NCBI GenBank assembly: GCA_022822245.1
Contig: JAJECB010000036.1
Span: 1 to 10,737 of the forward strand
DNA from: Gammaproteobacteria bacterium
GTDB taxonomy: Bacteria > Pseudomonadota > Gammaproteobacteria > HK1
Direction: 5' to 3'
Length of the DNA stretch: 10,737 nt
The notes beneath the pieces were generated by a model. That model did not search any database and had not been told where the DNA came from. It worked only from the letters and a program-made list of their open reading frames with translations. Positions 1-7,385 of the stretch are shown piece after piece. Position 1 is the stretch's first letter. Each line of letters starts with the position of its first letter. The translations under genes and the position numbers were made by a program.

Positions 1-3000
1 CCGCCAGGACTCGGGGGTGGTCTCGCGTCCGATCTCCCGACTTCGTTCCGGCAGCCAACGGTCCAGGAATTCCGCCTCATCCAGGCTGAAGTAGTCCATG
101 GCAAGGCGCAGCGCATCGGCCATGGCTTCGAGGCCCCGCCGCGCGAATTCCACCATGACGTGGATCTGCCGTACCTGTCCCTCGTAGTGCAGCCGAAGGG
201 GCTCGAAGTCGGCGGCGGCGAAGCCGCGCCTCGGCTTTTCGTCACCGAGCCGAATCGTCATGGCGGGGCGGAACACCGCGAGGCCCTTGTGGAGGCGGAT
301 GACCTCCTGCTCGTGCAGCCACAGCAGGGCGCGGTCCAGGAGCTTTTCCGGAGCCTTGACCCGGCTCTTCAGCGCCAGATCGGAGGTGAGCGCTTCGAGC
401 AACCTTCCAATGGTGGTCTCGGCCAGCAGGTCGGTGCCCCGGTTTCCGGTCGGAAGAACCGCGAGCAGGTGATCGAGCAGGCGTCTCGCTCCCTCGCGGC
501 GGCGCGATGCGGTCTCGTCGAGGGCGGACCATTCGCGTTGCAGCGTCACCCGCACCGTCTCGGCGTCGTGCTTTCGGATCCCGAGGCTCCCGGCCGATCC
601 TCCCTCCCCGCGGCCATCGGCGGCGATGCTGCGAAGAATGCGCCAGAGCCGTTCCGGGAGGGGGTCGGCCAGACCGTCATCGCGCAGGACCTGCGACGCA
701 ACTCGCAGGTGCAAGGTCGAGGTGTCTCCCTTGCCCATGTCTGGAGCGGACAGGCGAAGGTGCTCGATGAGCGCGATCTCGAGCTGTTCCGCCTCCTCGA
801 GTCTTCTCCGCGAGCTCCGCTCCACCCCGGCATGGACGAAGGCAGTGAGCGCCGTGTCGTTGCTCGCGATGCCAATCCGTTCGAGGTCGTAGAGGGCGGC
901 GCGTACTCCTTCCGGGCTCAGGCCCGATGCGTTCATCAGCTCGTCGGTGGAGATGCCTTCGTCCGGATCCGCGTCGATCAGCGTCTCGGCGATGGCCAGC
1001 AACTGAACCCGGTAGGCGTCCGCCATCGGATGCCTTTCGATTCGGGCGCGCGCCTCCTCCAGCGAGTTCACTCGCAGGGACGAGGGAAACACCCGCACCT
1101 CGTTCGCCTCGCGGGTGAGCAGCACCGCCTCCTCCAGCCAGGCGATGGCGGTCCGAACGCGAGTATCGTCGGTTGCCGAGTCCCGCTCGAACACCTTTTC
1201 GTCGTCCTCGAGAAGGATCTCGCCCGCGGTGGCCACCACCTCGCCGCTAAGACGTTTTTTCCGGTCGAGGTTCCGGAGCGCACGCAGGATGCCGTGAATC
1301 TCCCGGCGGGTGAGCCGCGAGCGGGCCGACATTCCGAACTGGCGCTCTACGTCATCCGTGGAGTAGAGCAGGACGCAGCGCGCCGTCTCCCGATCCCGTC
1401 CGGCGCGGCCCGCTTCCTGGAGGTAGTTCTCGAGCGAGCCCGGGATGTCGGCATGGATCACGAGCCGCACGTCCGGTTTGTCGATGCCCATGCCGAAGGC
1501 ATTGGTGGCCGCGATCACCCGGAGCCCGCCGGAGATGAAGCTCTGCTGGACGCTCTTCTTGGTTTCGGGCGGCAGTCCGGCGTGGAAGTGGTCCGCCGCG
1601 ACCTCCTTCATCCGCAGGAACTCCGCCACCTCTTCGGCCTGCCGGCGGGTCGCGCAGTAGACGATGGCGCCGCCGGGAGTCTCCGGTGGCAGGTCCGCCA
1701 TCAGGATCTGGTGGATGTGCGCGAACTTCTCGCCGCCGGTCGTCTGCACTACCACGAAATCGAGGTTCGCGCGCTGGGCGCCGCCGTCGAAGACCTCGAG
1801 CTCGATGCCGAGCTCGTCCCGGAAGTGCCGGGCGATGTCCTCAACGACATCGGGCTTCGCGGTCGCGGTGAGGCAGAGCACGGGCGGGATCGGATCGGCA
1901 CCCGCCTTCTCGCGGATGAACCGCCCCACGTATCGGTAGTCGGGCCGGAAGTCGTGACCCCATCGCGAGAGGCAGTGGGCTTCGTCCAGCACCCAGGCGC
2001 CGATCTCGCGCTGGTTCAGCACCCGGCGGAAGGATCCGCTACGCAACTGCTCTGGCGAGACGAGCACCAGGCCCGCGTCCCCGAGCCGCACCCGGTCCAG
2101 CGCGTCGGCCCGCTCGGGCATCGAGAGCAGGCCGTTGATGGCGACGCAAGCGCTGATGTTGTGCGCGTCGAGCCCCGCTACCTGGTCCGCCATGAGTGCG
2201 ACGAGGGGCGAAATCACCACCGTGAGAGCACCCGTCTTGTCGTAGCGGGAGAGGGCCGGGATCTGGTAGCAGAGCGACTTTCCGGTCCCGGTGGGAAGGA
2301 TCCCGAGGACATGTCTGCCAACCATCGCCGACTCGATGATGGATTGCTGCATCGGGCGCCCGTCGTTGCTCGCCGGCTCGGGACGGAAGCCGTCGAAGCC
2401 GAACCAGCGGGTGAGCTCCTTGCGGGCGTCGTGCCGCTCCCGGCACCACTGGCAAGCGGGTTCACTGCAGGCCGTGTCCCGCAGCCGGCGCACCAGCCGC
2501 CCCGCCCCGGGAAACTGGTGGCGGATCCAAGGCGGCATGACCGAGTTGCCGCCCGCCACCGCGAGCCACGCGAGGGCGTAAGCAAGCGCCCAACCCGCAC
2601 CGGCCGCCTCCGCAACGACCTCGCGACCGTGGGTCCGGCATGCGTGCCCCGCCAGGCGGCGTTCAAGTGCCGCATTGGCTTCCTCCTCGGACGGCCGGGG
2701 TGCGGCTCTTAGCGAGGAGAAGAAGGCGTCGAAGCCGGCCCCTCCGGCGTCCGTCGTCGTCAGCCAGTGCCAGGCGAGCACGAGATCGCTTGGAGCCTCG
2801 TGCTGCAGGGCGCGCCGTTGGTCATGGAAGACCTCAAGAGCGAGCCGGGCATCGAGCTCCGGGTCGTTTACCCGCCCCCGTTTGAGCTGTCCGTCCTGGT
2901 AGTGCTTGACCAAGTGGTGATAGGGGTTGCGCGGGAAGGCGAGCGGATTGAGCCACAGGGTGTCGACCGCGGGGAGGTGCAAGAGCCGAAGGTCGGGCGC

Positions 3001-3291
3001 TGCCGCAGCCAGATGCGGGAGGTCGAAGACGATCAGGTTGTGTCCAAGGACGAATTCGGCACCTTGGGCGAATTCGTCGAGGCGCGCCAACGCCTTTGCC
3101 AAGTCGCCGCCGCGGAAGATCAGCGGACGTTCGGTATCCGGACGCACCGCGGCAAAGGCGTGAATGCGCCCGTCGTTCTTGCCGACTTCAAGGTCCAGCG
3201 AGAGGCAGGGAGGGGAAAAGCCCTCGCCTTCGCCTCGGGCCGGAGACATGGCGGAATCGTCTCTGTTGCCGACATTAGGGCGTTTGTTCAT
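1..3291 (-). CDS. Giant RecQ-family ATP-dependent DNA helicase with N-terminal 3'-5' exonuclease-like domain (C-terminus beyond left edge)
   Basis: The frame is open from the ATG at 3291 to base 1, giving 1097 codons without a stop; an in-frame TAG at 3328-3330 precedes it. Residues 30-150 look like a DEDD exonuclease: D33-x-E35, then H84-N85 with D90, then D147 in NDPELDA. A Cys/His cluster (C275, C280, C283, H287) precedes the helicase. The RecQ core has a GFDGF motif 0 region, Walker A PTGTGKS (K338), DEAH at 436-439 followed by CLSRWGHDFRPDY, AFGMGIDKPDV (motif V) and QEAGRAGRDR at 625-634 (motif VI). Residues 640-1097 appear to be winged-helix and helical linker, without the usual RecQ four-cysteine zinc domain. 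Canonical RecQ is about 600 residues, so this belongs to a separate long subfamily of roughly 1600-1700 residues. From memory, such proteins carry a UvrD-like SF1 helicase at the C-terminus, which would begin just outside the window. An alternative start is the ATG at 3249. Likely role: DNA unwinding in repair or genome defence. Domain assignment is firm; biological role is inferred. Confidence 0.9.
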   Translation of the reverse strand, partial: MNKRPNVGNRDDSAMSPARGEGEGFSPPCLSLDLEVGKNDGRIHAFAAVRPDTERPLIFRGGDLAKALARLDEFAQGAEFVLGHNLIVFDLPHLAAAAPDLRLLHLPAVDTLWLNPLAFPRNPYHHLVKHYQDGQLKRGRVNDPELDARLALEVFHDQRRALQHEAPSDLVLAWHWLTTTDAGGAGFDAFFSSLRAAPRPSEEEANAALERRLAGHACRTHGREVVAEAAGAGWALAYALAWLAVAGGNSVMPPWIRHQFPGAGRLVRRLRDTACSEPACQWCRERHDARKELTRWFGFDGFRPEPASNDGRPMQQSIIESAMVGRHVLGILPTGTGKSLCYQIPALSRYDKTGALTVVISPLVALMADQVAGLDAHNISACVAINGLLSMPERADALDRVRLGDAGLVLVSPEQLRSGSFRRVLNQREIGAWVLDEAHCLSRWGHDFRPDYRYVGRFIREKAGADPIPPVLCLTATAKPDVVEDIARHFRDELGIELEVFDGGAQRANLDFVVVQTTGGEKFAHIHQILMADLPPETPGGAIVYCATRRQAEEVAEFLRMKEVAADHFHAGLPPETKKSVQQSFISGGLRVIAATNAFGMGIDKPDVRLVIHADIPGSLENYLQEAGRAGRDRETARCVLLYSTDDVERQFGMSARSRLTRREIHGILRALRNLDRKKRLSGEVVATAGEILLEDDEKVFERDSATDDTRVRTAIAWLEEAVLLTREANEVRVFPSSLRVNSLEEARARIERHPMADAYRVQLLAIAETLIDADPDEGISTDELMNASGLSPEGVRAALYDLERIGIASNDTALTAFVHAGVERSSRRRLEEAEQLEIALIEHLRLSAPDMGKGDTSTLHLRVASQVLRDDGLADPLPERLWRILRSIAADGRGEGGSAGSLGIRKHDAETVRVTLQREWSALDETASRRREGARRLLDHLLAVLPTGNRGTDLLAETTIGRLLEALTSDLALKSRVKAPEKLLDRALLWLHEQEVIRLHKGLAVFRPAMTIRLGDEKPRRGFAAADFEPLRLHYEGQVRQIHVMVEFARRGLEAMADALRLAMDYFSLDEAEFLDRWLPERSREIGRETTPESWR

Positions 3292-3508
3292 CGGGATGTG
3301 GCGGCTTCTTCGATAGAAGTTCGCAGTCTATTTCAAAAACATCTCATTCTCTGAATGATCTGCGTGGTCCCCTGGAACATTTCCCCGACTGGCCCCATGT
3401 GAGTCCGTGTGATTCAAGGTCTTCATGCCGGCTTGGTTCGTCCCGGCTGTTGGGGGGCGACCGGCCGATGGAGCGTAAGCCGGGGTTGAAGGCAGGAATG
3501 GAGAGGCG
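3292..3508. promoter_or_regulatory. Divergent intergenic region between helicase and M3 peptidase genes
   Basis: This 217-bp gap separates two divergently transcribed genes and should hold both promoters. It contains the most AT-rich block of the left half, about 3323-3357. On the minus strand this block has a weak -10-like TAGACT near 3325-3330. No -35/-10 pair close to consensus with 16-18 bp spacing was found for either direction, so exact promoters are not called. No small gene is evident. Confidence 0.35.
3500..3506 (+). promoter_or_regulatory. Ribosome binding site of the M3 peptidase
   Basis: GGAGAGG lies directly before the ATG at 3509, with 5 bases between its GGAG core and the start codon. 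It supports this ATG as the start of the peptidase gene. Confidence 0.7.
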
Positions 3509-5389
3509 ATGAAGACAGCGACCGGTCATGGGTCGGCGGTGCAGGGGGTGAGCTGGGACCTTGCGAGCGAGTATCCGGCGCCCGACTCGGCGGTGGTCGA
3601 GGCGGATCTCGCGAGGCTGACCGCGCTCCTCGACGAGGTCGAGCGGCTGAACGCGGTGCTGGTCCCGTTGCTCGAAGCCGCGGGGGACCTTTCCGTGGAG
3701 GCGGCGCAGGGGGCCATCGAGGCCGGGCGCCGGATCTTCGCGGTGTCCGAGGAGGCCGCCCGGCTGCTGCGCGACCCCGGGGTGTACGCCAACTGTCTCC
3801 TCAGCGTGGACAGCGGCGACGCCGGTGCGTTGGCCCTTCGCGGGCGCCTGCAGTCATACCGGAAACGGTTCGCCGAGCTTGCCGAGCCGCTGTCGCAGTT
3901 CCTGGACCGGGCCTCGGAGGAAGTGGTCGAGGCGTGGCTCGCGGACGAAGCGACCGCCCCCGCGCGGTTCTCCGTCGAGCATTCGCGCAAGCGCCGGCAC
4001 GAGCTGCTCCGCATGGAGGAGGAGACCCTCGCGGCGGGGCTCGCGGAGGACGGGATCCACGCCTGGGGTCGTCTCTACGACCAGCTTTCGGGCACCCTCG
4101 CCTGCGACGTGATGCTCGGCAACGAGCCGCGGAGGATGGGGATCGCGGAGGCGAGCGCCCTCATGCAGAAGCCGGACGATGCGCAGCGGGAGAACGCCTG
4201 GCGTGCCGTCAACGGGGCATGGGAGGCGCACGCCGAATCGTGCGCGGCGGCGATCAACGCCATCGCCGGCTGGCGCCTCGAGATGTGCCGGAGACGTTCG
4301 AGGGGCGGCCGGGCCGTCCATTTCCTGGACGCCCCCCTGCATCTCAACCGCATCACGCGGGCGACCCTGGACACGATTCTCGGGGTCGCGGGGGAAGCCG
4401 TTCCCCTCGCCCGCCGCGCCGCCCGGCTCCAGGCGCGGGCGTACGGCAAGGAGAAGTACGGGCCCTGGGATCAGCGGGCGCCGGCTCCCCCGAGCGGCGG
4501 CGACGATGGCGGCGGTGCGCCGATTCCGTACCCCGAGGCGGTGGACCTCATCGCCGCGTCGTACGGTTCGGTCGAGCCGCGGATGGGCGAATTCGTGCGG
4601 ATGATGGCGGAACGGCGCTGGATCGAAGGGACGGTGGGCGGGCGCAAGCGTCCCGGCGCCTACTGCACCGGTTTCGACAAGACCCGCACCCCACGTGTCT
4701 ACATGACCTATACGGGCGGCGCGAGCGACGTCATCACCCTCGCCCACGAGCTCGGGCACGCATACCACTCGTGGGTGATGCGCGACCTACCGGACTGCCA
4801 GCGCCGGTACGGGATGTCGCTCGCGGAGACCGCGAGCACCTTCGGCGAGGCGATCGTGCGGGACGATCTCCTCGGGCGGGCCGGCTCGCCGGCGGGGGAG
4901 CTCGCGATCGTCTGGGAGGAGGCGAGCGCGCTCGTCGCGTTCATCCTCAACATCCCGGCCCGCTTCGACTTCGAGAAGGGCTTCTGCGAGGCACGGGCCG
5001 AGCGCCCGCTCCGGCCCGCGGAGCTGAACGAGATGATGAGCGCGGCGTGGAAGAAGTGGTACGGAGACAGCCTCGCCGAGCCGGACCCGGTCTTCTGGGC
5101 GAGCAAGCTCCACTTCTACATCTCGGGCTTGAGCTTCTACAACTTCCCGTATCTCTTCGGATACCTCTTCAGCCTCGGGGTGTACGCCCGCCGCGACGAG
5201 CTCGGCGACGAGTTCTTCCCGCGCTACGAGGCGCTCCTCCGCGACACCGGGCGGATGACCGCGGAAGACCTCGCTGCGAAGCACCTGGACGTCGACCTCA
5301 CCCGGCCCGACTTCTGGCGCGGCACGGTGGAGATGCTCGCGACGCGCATCGACCGCTTCGAGGAGCTGGTCGAGCAGGTCGCCGCCTGA
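3509..5389 (+). CDS. pepF: M3-family zinc oligoendopeptidase (PepF-like)
   Basis: This 626-residue protein is a cytoplasmic zinc metallopeptidase that cleaves short oligopeptides. The zinc site is clear: HELGH at 413-417, with E440 in SLAETASTFGE as the third ligand. Upstream, KRPGAYCTGF and a TYTGGASDVITLAHELGHA stretch match the pepF/M3 group. Near the C-terminus, LHFYISGLSFYNFPYLFGY carries the His/Tyr residues that line the substrate cleft in M3 enzymes. The N-terminal 250 residues are mostly helical, as usual for the family, and there is no signal peptide. Length is slightly above the roughly 600 usual for this clade; a Gly/Pro-rich loop near residues 325-340 may account for it. The ATG has a good ribosome binding site. 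The gene stands alone on the plus strand. A peptide transporter operon converges on it, so a shared role in peptide use is plausible but only inferred. No intrinsic terminator with a T-run was seen in 5390-5491. Confidence 0.93.
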   Translation: MKTATGHGSAVQGVSWDLASEYPAPDSAVVEADLARLTALLDEVERLNAVLVPLLEAAGDLSVEAAQGAIEAGRRIFAVSEEAARLLRDPGVYANCLLSVDSGDAGALALRGRLQSYRKRFAELAEPLSQFLDRASEEVVEAWLADEATAPARFSVEHSRKRRHELLRMEEETLAAGLAEDGIHAWGRLYDQLSGTLACDVMLGNEPRRMGIAEASALMQKPDDAQRENAWRAVNGAWEAHAESCAAAINAIAGWRLEMCRRRSRGGRAVHFLDAPLHLNRITRATLDTILGVAGEAVPLARRAARLQARAYGKEKYGPWDQRAPAPPSGGDDGGGAPIPYPEAVDLIAASYGSVEPRMGEFVRMMAERRWIEGTVGGRKRPGAYCTGFDKTRTPRVYMTYTGGASDVITLAHELGHAYHSWVMRDLPDCQRRYGMSLAETASTFGEAIVRDDLLGRAGSPAGELAIVWEEASALVAFILNIPARFDFEKGFCEARAERPLRPAELNEMMSAAWKKWYGDSLAEPDPVFWASKLHFYISGLSFYNFPYLFGYLFSLGVYARRDELGDEFFPRYEALLRDTGRMTAEDLAAKHLDVDLTRPDFWRGTVEMLATRIDRFEELVEQVAA

Positions 5390-5491
5390 GCGCGCGGGTA
5401 TAGGGGATCCGACGCGGCGCGTTCATTCTCCGGTCGGTCGATTCACCCGAGATCGCCGGGCTGACTCCCCGTCGAAGGCCTCCAGAATCCG

Positions 5492-5956
5492 CTACGAATC
5501 GCCGCCCGCGGCCCGGCGTTCGAGGGCATCGACGTCGGCGAGGTCCTTCGGCCGCCCCGTGGCCCGCTTGTTCCGGAGCAACTCGGCCCTGCCGATGAAC
5601 GGAACTTCGAGATCGCTCACCCGGTGGGTGACGCGTCCGACCCAGGAATCCTCGAATCCGAGCCCCGTCACGCTGGTGATGATGTCGATTCGGCGTGGTG
5701 GGACTCCGAGCTGGACGATCGTTCCCGGTTTCGCAAGGTCGCTCGTCGTTACTCCGAGTGCTTCCATTGGAGCGCCGAAGTGAACGAGCGCGATCCAGAC
5801 ACGGGGAACGTTTTCCGAGCCGGTGTCAATCCAGACGTCGAGATCGCCGGTGGCCCGGGGAATGCCGTGGACGGCGACTGCATGGGCTCCGACCACCAGG
5901 AAACGGGCCCGGGCCGAAAGCAGTTCGGCGAGAACGTCCCTGAAGTCTTCGTTCAA
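5492..5956 (-). CDS. MNT/AbiEii-like nucleotidyltransferase of a two-gene cassette
   Basis: This 154-residue protein has the minimal nucleotidyltransferase fold. The pattern VVGAHAVAVHG then PRATGDLDVWID gives the glycine motif and the metal-binding pair D38 and D40; D91 in RRIDIIT is the likely third carboxylate. The C-terminal RAELLRNKRATGRPKDLADV is typical of this group, which includes AbiEii-like and uncharacterised stand-alone enzymes. The start is a TTG, 4 bp after the TAG of the upstream small gene, so translation is probably coupled. All three catalytic acids are present, so it is likely active, transferring a nucleotide to an unknown protein or RNA target. It differs from the HepT/MntA type, whose motif is GSxARG. 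The pairing with a small protein suggests a toxin-antitoxin-like or phase-specific regulatory module, but substrate and role are not known. Confidence 0.85.
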   Translation of the reverse strand: MNEDFRDVLAELLSARARFLVVGAHAVAVHGIPRATGDLDVWIDTGSENVPRVWIALVHFGAPMEALGVTTSDLAKPGTIVQLGVPPRRIDIITSVTGLGFEDSWVGRVTHRVSDLEVPFIGRAELLRNKRATGRPKDLADVDALERRAAGGDS

Positions 5957-5960
5957 GCCG

Positions 5961-6209
5961 CTACTTCGACCCAGGGGGCGGCAACCAGCGGACCGGAGTT
6001 TCTTCTCGTTCGTACTCCGGCATGGGTTCCCCGGTCAGGGACCATGCCTCGACCGCGAGCGGCCACATCATCGCAAGCCGCTCCTCGGCCGTGGTCGATC
6101 CGCTCAGGTCATCCCCGGGCTCGTCTCCGAGGCGCACCTGTCGTACCGGCCAGTCCCGCCGCGCACGCGCCCTTGCGGATCGGCCGGAGTCTCTCGATCG
6201 AAAGCCCAT
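5961..6209 (-). CDS. Small unrecognised protein encoded immediately upstream of the nucleotidyltransferase
   Basis: The 82-residue frame ends 4 bp before the nucleotidyltransferase start, so the two are almost certainly co-transcribed. The core, from VRLGDEPGDDLS through TTAEERLAMMWPLAVEAW to a Pro-rich tail, resembles small proteins I recall next to such nucleotidyltransferases; no biochemical function is known to me. It looks soluble, with an acidic start to the core and a helix bearing the MMWPLAVEAW hydrophobic patch that could be a protein-binding surface. The start is uncertain. The ATG at 6209 adds an Arg-rich leader and has a TAGAAT hexamer 6 bp upstream, consistent with a leaderless message. 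A GTG at 6137 would give 58 residues beginning at the conserved part. Neither has a convincing ribosome binding site. It may be the partner (antitoxin-like or target) of the enzyme. Confidence 0.72.
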   Translation of the reverse strand: MGFRSRDSGRSARARARRDWPVRQVRLGDEPGDDLSGSTTAEERLAMMWPLAVEAWSLTGEPMPEYEREETPVRWLPPPGSK

Positions 6210-6215
6210 CCGGCG

Positions 6216-6221
6216 ATTCTA
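6216..6221 (-). promoter_or_regulatory. Possible -10 element for the small protein/nucleotidyltransferase cassette
   Basis: On the minus strand TAGAAT lies 6 bp before the ATG at 6209. This would place the transcription start at or next to the start codon, as in leaderless messages. No good -35 box is seen at 17 bp, so this is only a suggestion. Confidence 0.25.
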
Positions 6222-6383
6222 CCGGAGGGTCGGGGCGGGGGAGATCCCGTGCTCCGGTCTCTCGGGCCACGACCGGGTTTGGGGGAGGCGCAGTAGAGCC
6301 CCGTGGTTCGAGGGAAGATGCCGGCCCCCACCACCGAATCCGCGGCTCCGCAACCGGTGCCGTCGTGTTCCGGGCGGCGGCGA

Positions 6384-7385
6384 CTATCCCGGCGCGGCGG
6401 CGGCCCGGCCGAGCTTTCCCGTGAGCCGGTGGCAGGCCGCCATCTGGTCGTTGTCGAGTCGCATCAGCGAAGGCTCCACCGACGCGCAGACCGGTTCCGC
6501 GTACGGACATCGCGGATGGAACCGGCACCCCGAGGGAGGAGATATCGGGCTCGGAGGATCGCCTTCGAGAACGGTCTCCCTGACCGCGTCACCCCAGCTC
6601 CCGAGCACCGCCGCGGAGAGCAGGGCCTCCGTGTAGGGGTGTCGGGGGCTCTCGAAGAGGCTCTTGCGGTCGCCGAGCTCCATGAGCTTCCCCGCGTACA
6701 TGACGAGGATGCGATCCGCCATGAACTCGGCGACGCTGAGGTCGTGGGTGATGAACAGGTACGCCATCCCCATGTCGCGCTGGAGCTCCTTGAACAGGTT
6801 GAGGACATGCGCCTGGGCGGACAGATCGAGGGCTGCGACCGGCTCGTCGAGGACGATGAGACGGGGGTTGACGGCGATCGCCCGCGCGATCCCGATCCGT
6901 TGCCGTTGCCCGCCGCTCAGCTCGTGGGGAAGTCGCCGGGAGTGCATCGCGCTGAGGCCCACCCGCTCGAGGAGACCCGCCACCGTCCTTTCCCGGTCGT
7001 TGTCGAGACCGTGGACTCGCAGCGGGTAGGCGACCGCATCGCCGACCGTCATCCGCGGATTGAGGGAGCTGAACGGATCCTGGAACACGATCTGCATGAG
7101 CAGACGGGTCCGGCGGAGCTCTTCGCCATCGACGCGGGTGATGTCGACGCCGTTGAACGTGATGGTGCCGGCGGTCGGCTCGAGGAGACGGATGACGACC
7201 CTTCCCAGGGTCGACTTCCCGCACCCCGACTCGCCGACCACCGCGACCACCTCGCCGGGCTCGACCGAGAAGCTCACGTCGTCGACGGCCCGGACCGGGA
7301 GGGTCGTCGATCGGATGAAGGCGTTCCCCCGCGCCTGAAAGTGCTTCCGCAGGCCTTCGACGCGGAGCAGGCTACCGTCCGCCAC
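6384..7385 (-). CDS. dppF: Peptide ABC transporter ATP-binding protein (DppF/OppF type)
   Basis: This 333-residue cytoplasmic ATPase is one of the two that drive an Opp/Dpp importer. Walker A is GESGCGKST at 51-59, the Q-loop is Q102 in VFQDPFSSLNP, the signature is LSGGQ at 156-160, Walker B ends in LIVLDEP with D180 and E181, and the switch histidine is H214 in FITHDLS. The C-terminal oligopeptide-transporter extension contains GCRFHPRCPYAEPVC and a further Cys (AACHRL), the cysteine pattern reported to hold a [4Fe-4S] cluster in some OppD/DppD proteins. It starts at a GTG that overlaps the last 14 bp of the preceding ATPase gene and has a strong GGAGGAAG site, so translation is coupled. 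Walker B is followed by VAALD rather than the usual VSALD, a mild change. Opp, Dpp and Nik subfamilies cannot be told apart from motifs alone. Confidence 0.93.
   Translation of the reverse strand: MADGSLLRVEGLRKHFQARGNAFIRSTTLPVRAVDDVSFSVEPGEVVAVVGESGCGKSTLGRVVIRLLEPTAGTITFNGVDITRVDGEELRRTRLLMQIVFQDPFSSLNPRMTVGDAVAYPLRVHGLDNDRERTVAGLLERVGLSAMHSRRLPHELSGGQRQRIGIARAIAVNPRLIVLDEPVAALDLSAQAHVLNLFKELQRDMGMAYLFITHDLSVAEFMADRILVMYAGKLMELGDRKSLFESPRHPYTEALLSAAVLGSWGDAVRETVLEGDPPSPISPPSGCRFHPRCPYAEPVCASVEPSLMRLDNDQMAACHRLTGKLGRAAAAPG

Noticed and set aside
160..2712. 850-codon open frame on the plus strand
   Set aside because: It lies wholly antisense to the RecQ helicase, whose frame has all helicase motifs. 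The plus-strand translation is Arg/Gly/Val/His-rich with no recognisable motif, typical of shadow frames in GC-rich DNA.
3934..5403. 489-codon plus-strand frame inside the M3 peptidase gene
   Set aside because: Arg/Gly/Ala-rich out-of-frame translation; the peptidase frame carries the HELGH zinc site and all family motifs.
5390..5491. Possible bidirectional terminator between the convergent peptidase and nucleotidyltransferase genes
   Set aside because: No stable stem followed by a T-run could be identified in either direction.
6210..6383. Possible small gene or terminator between the transporter operon and the small gene
   Set aside because: Only GC-rich sequence was seen, with no convincing open frame, ribosome binding site or intrinsic terminator.
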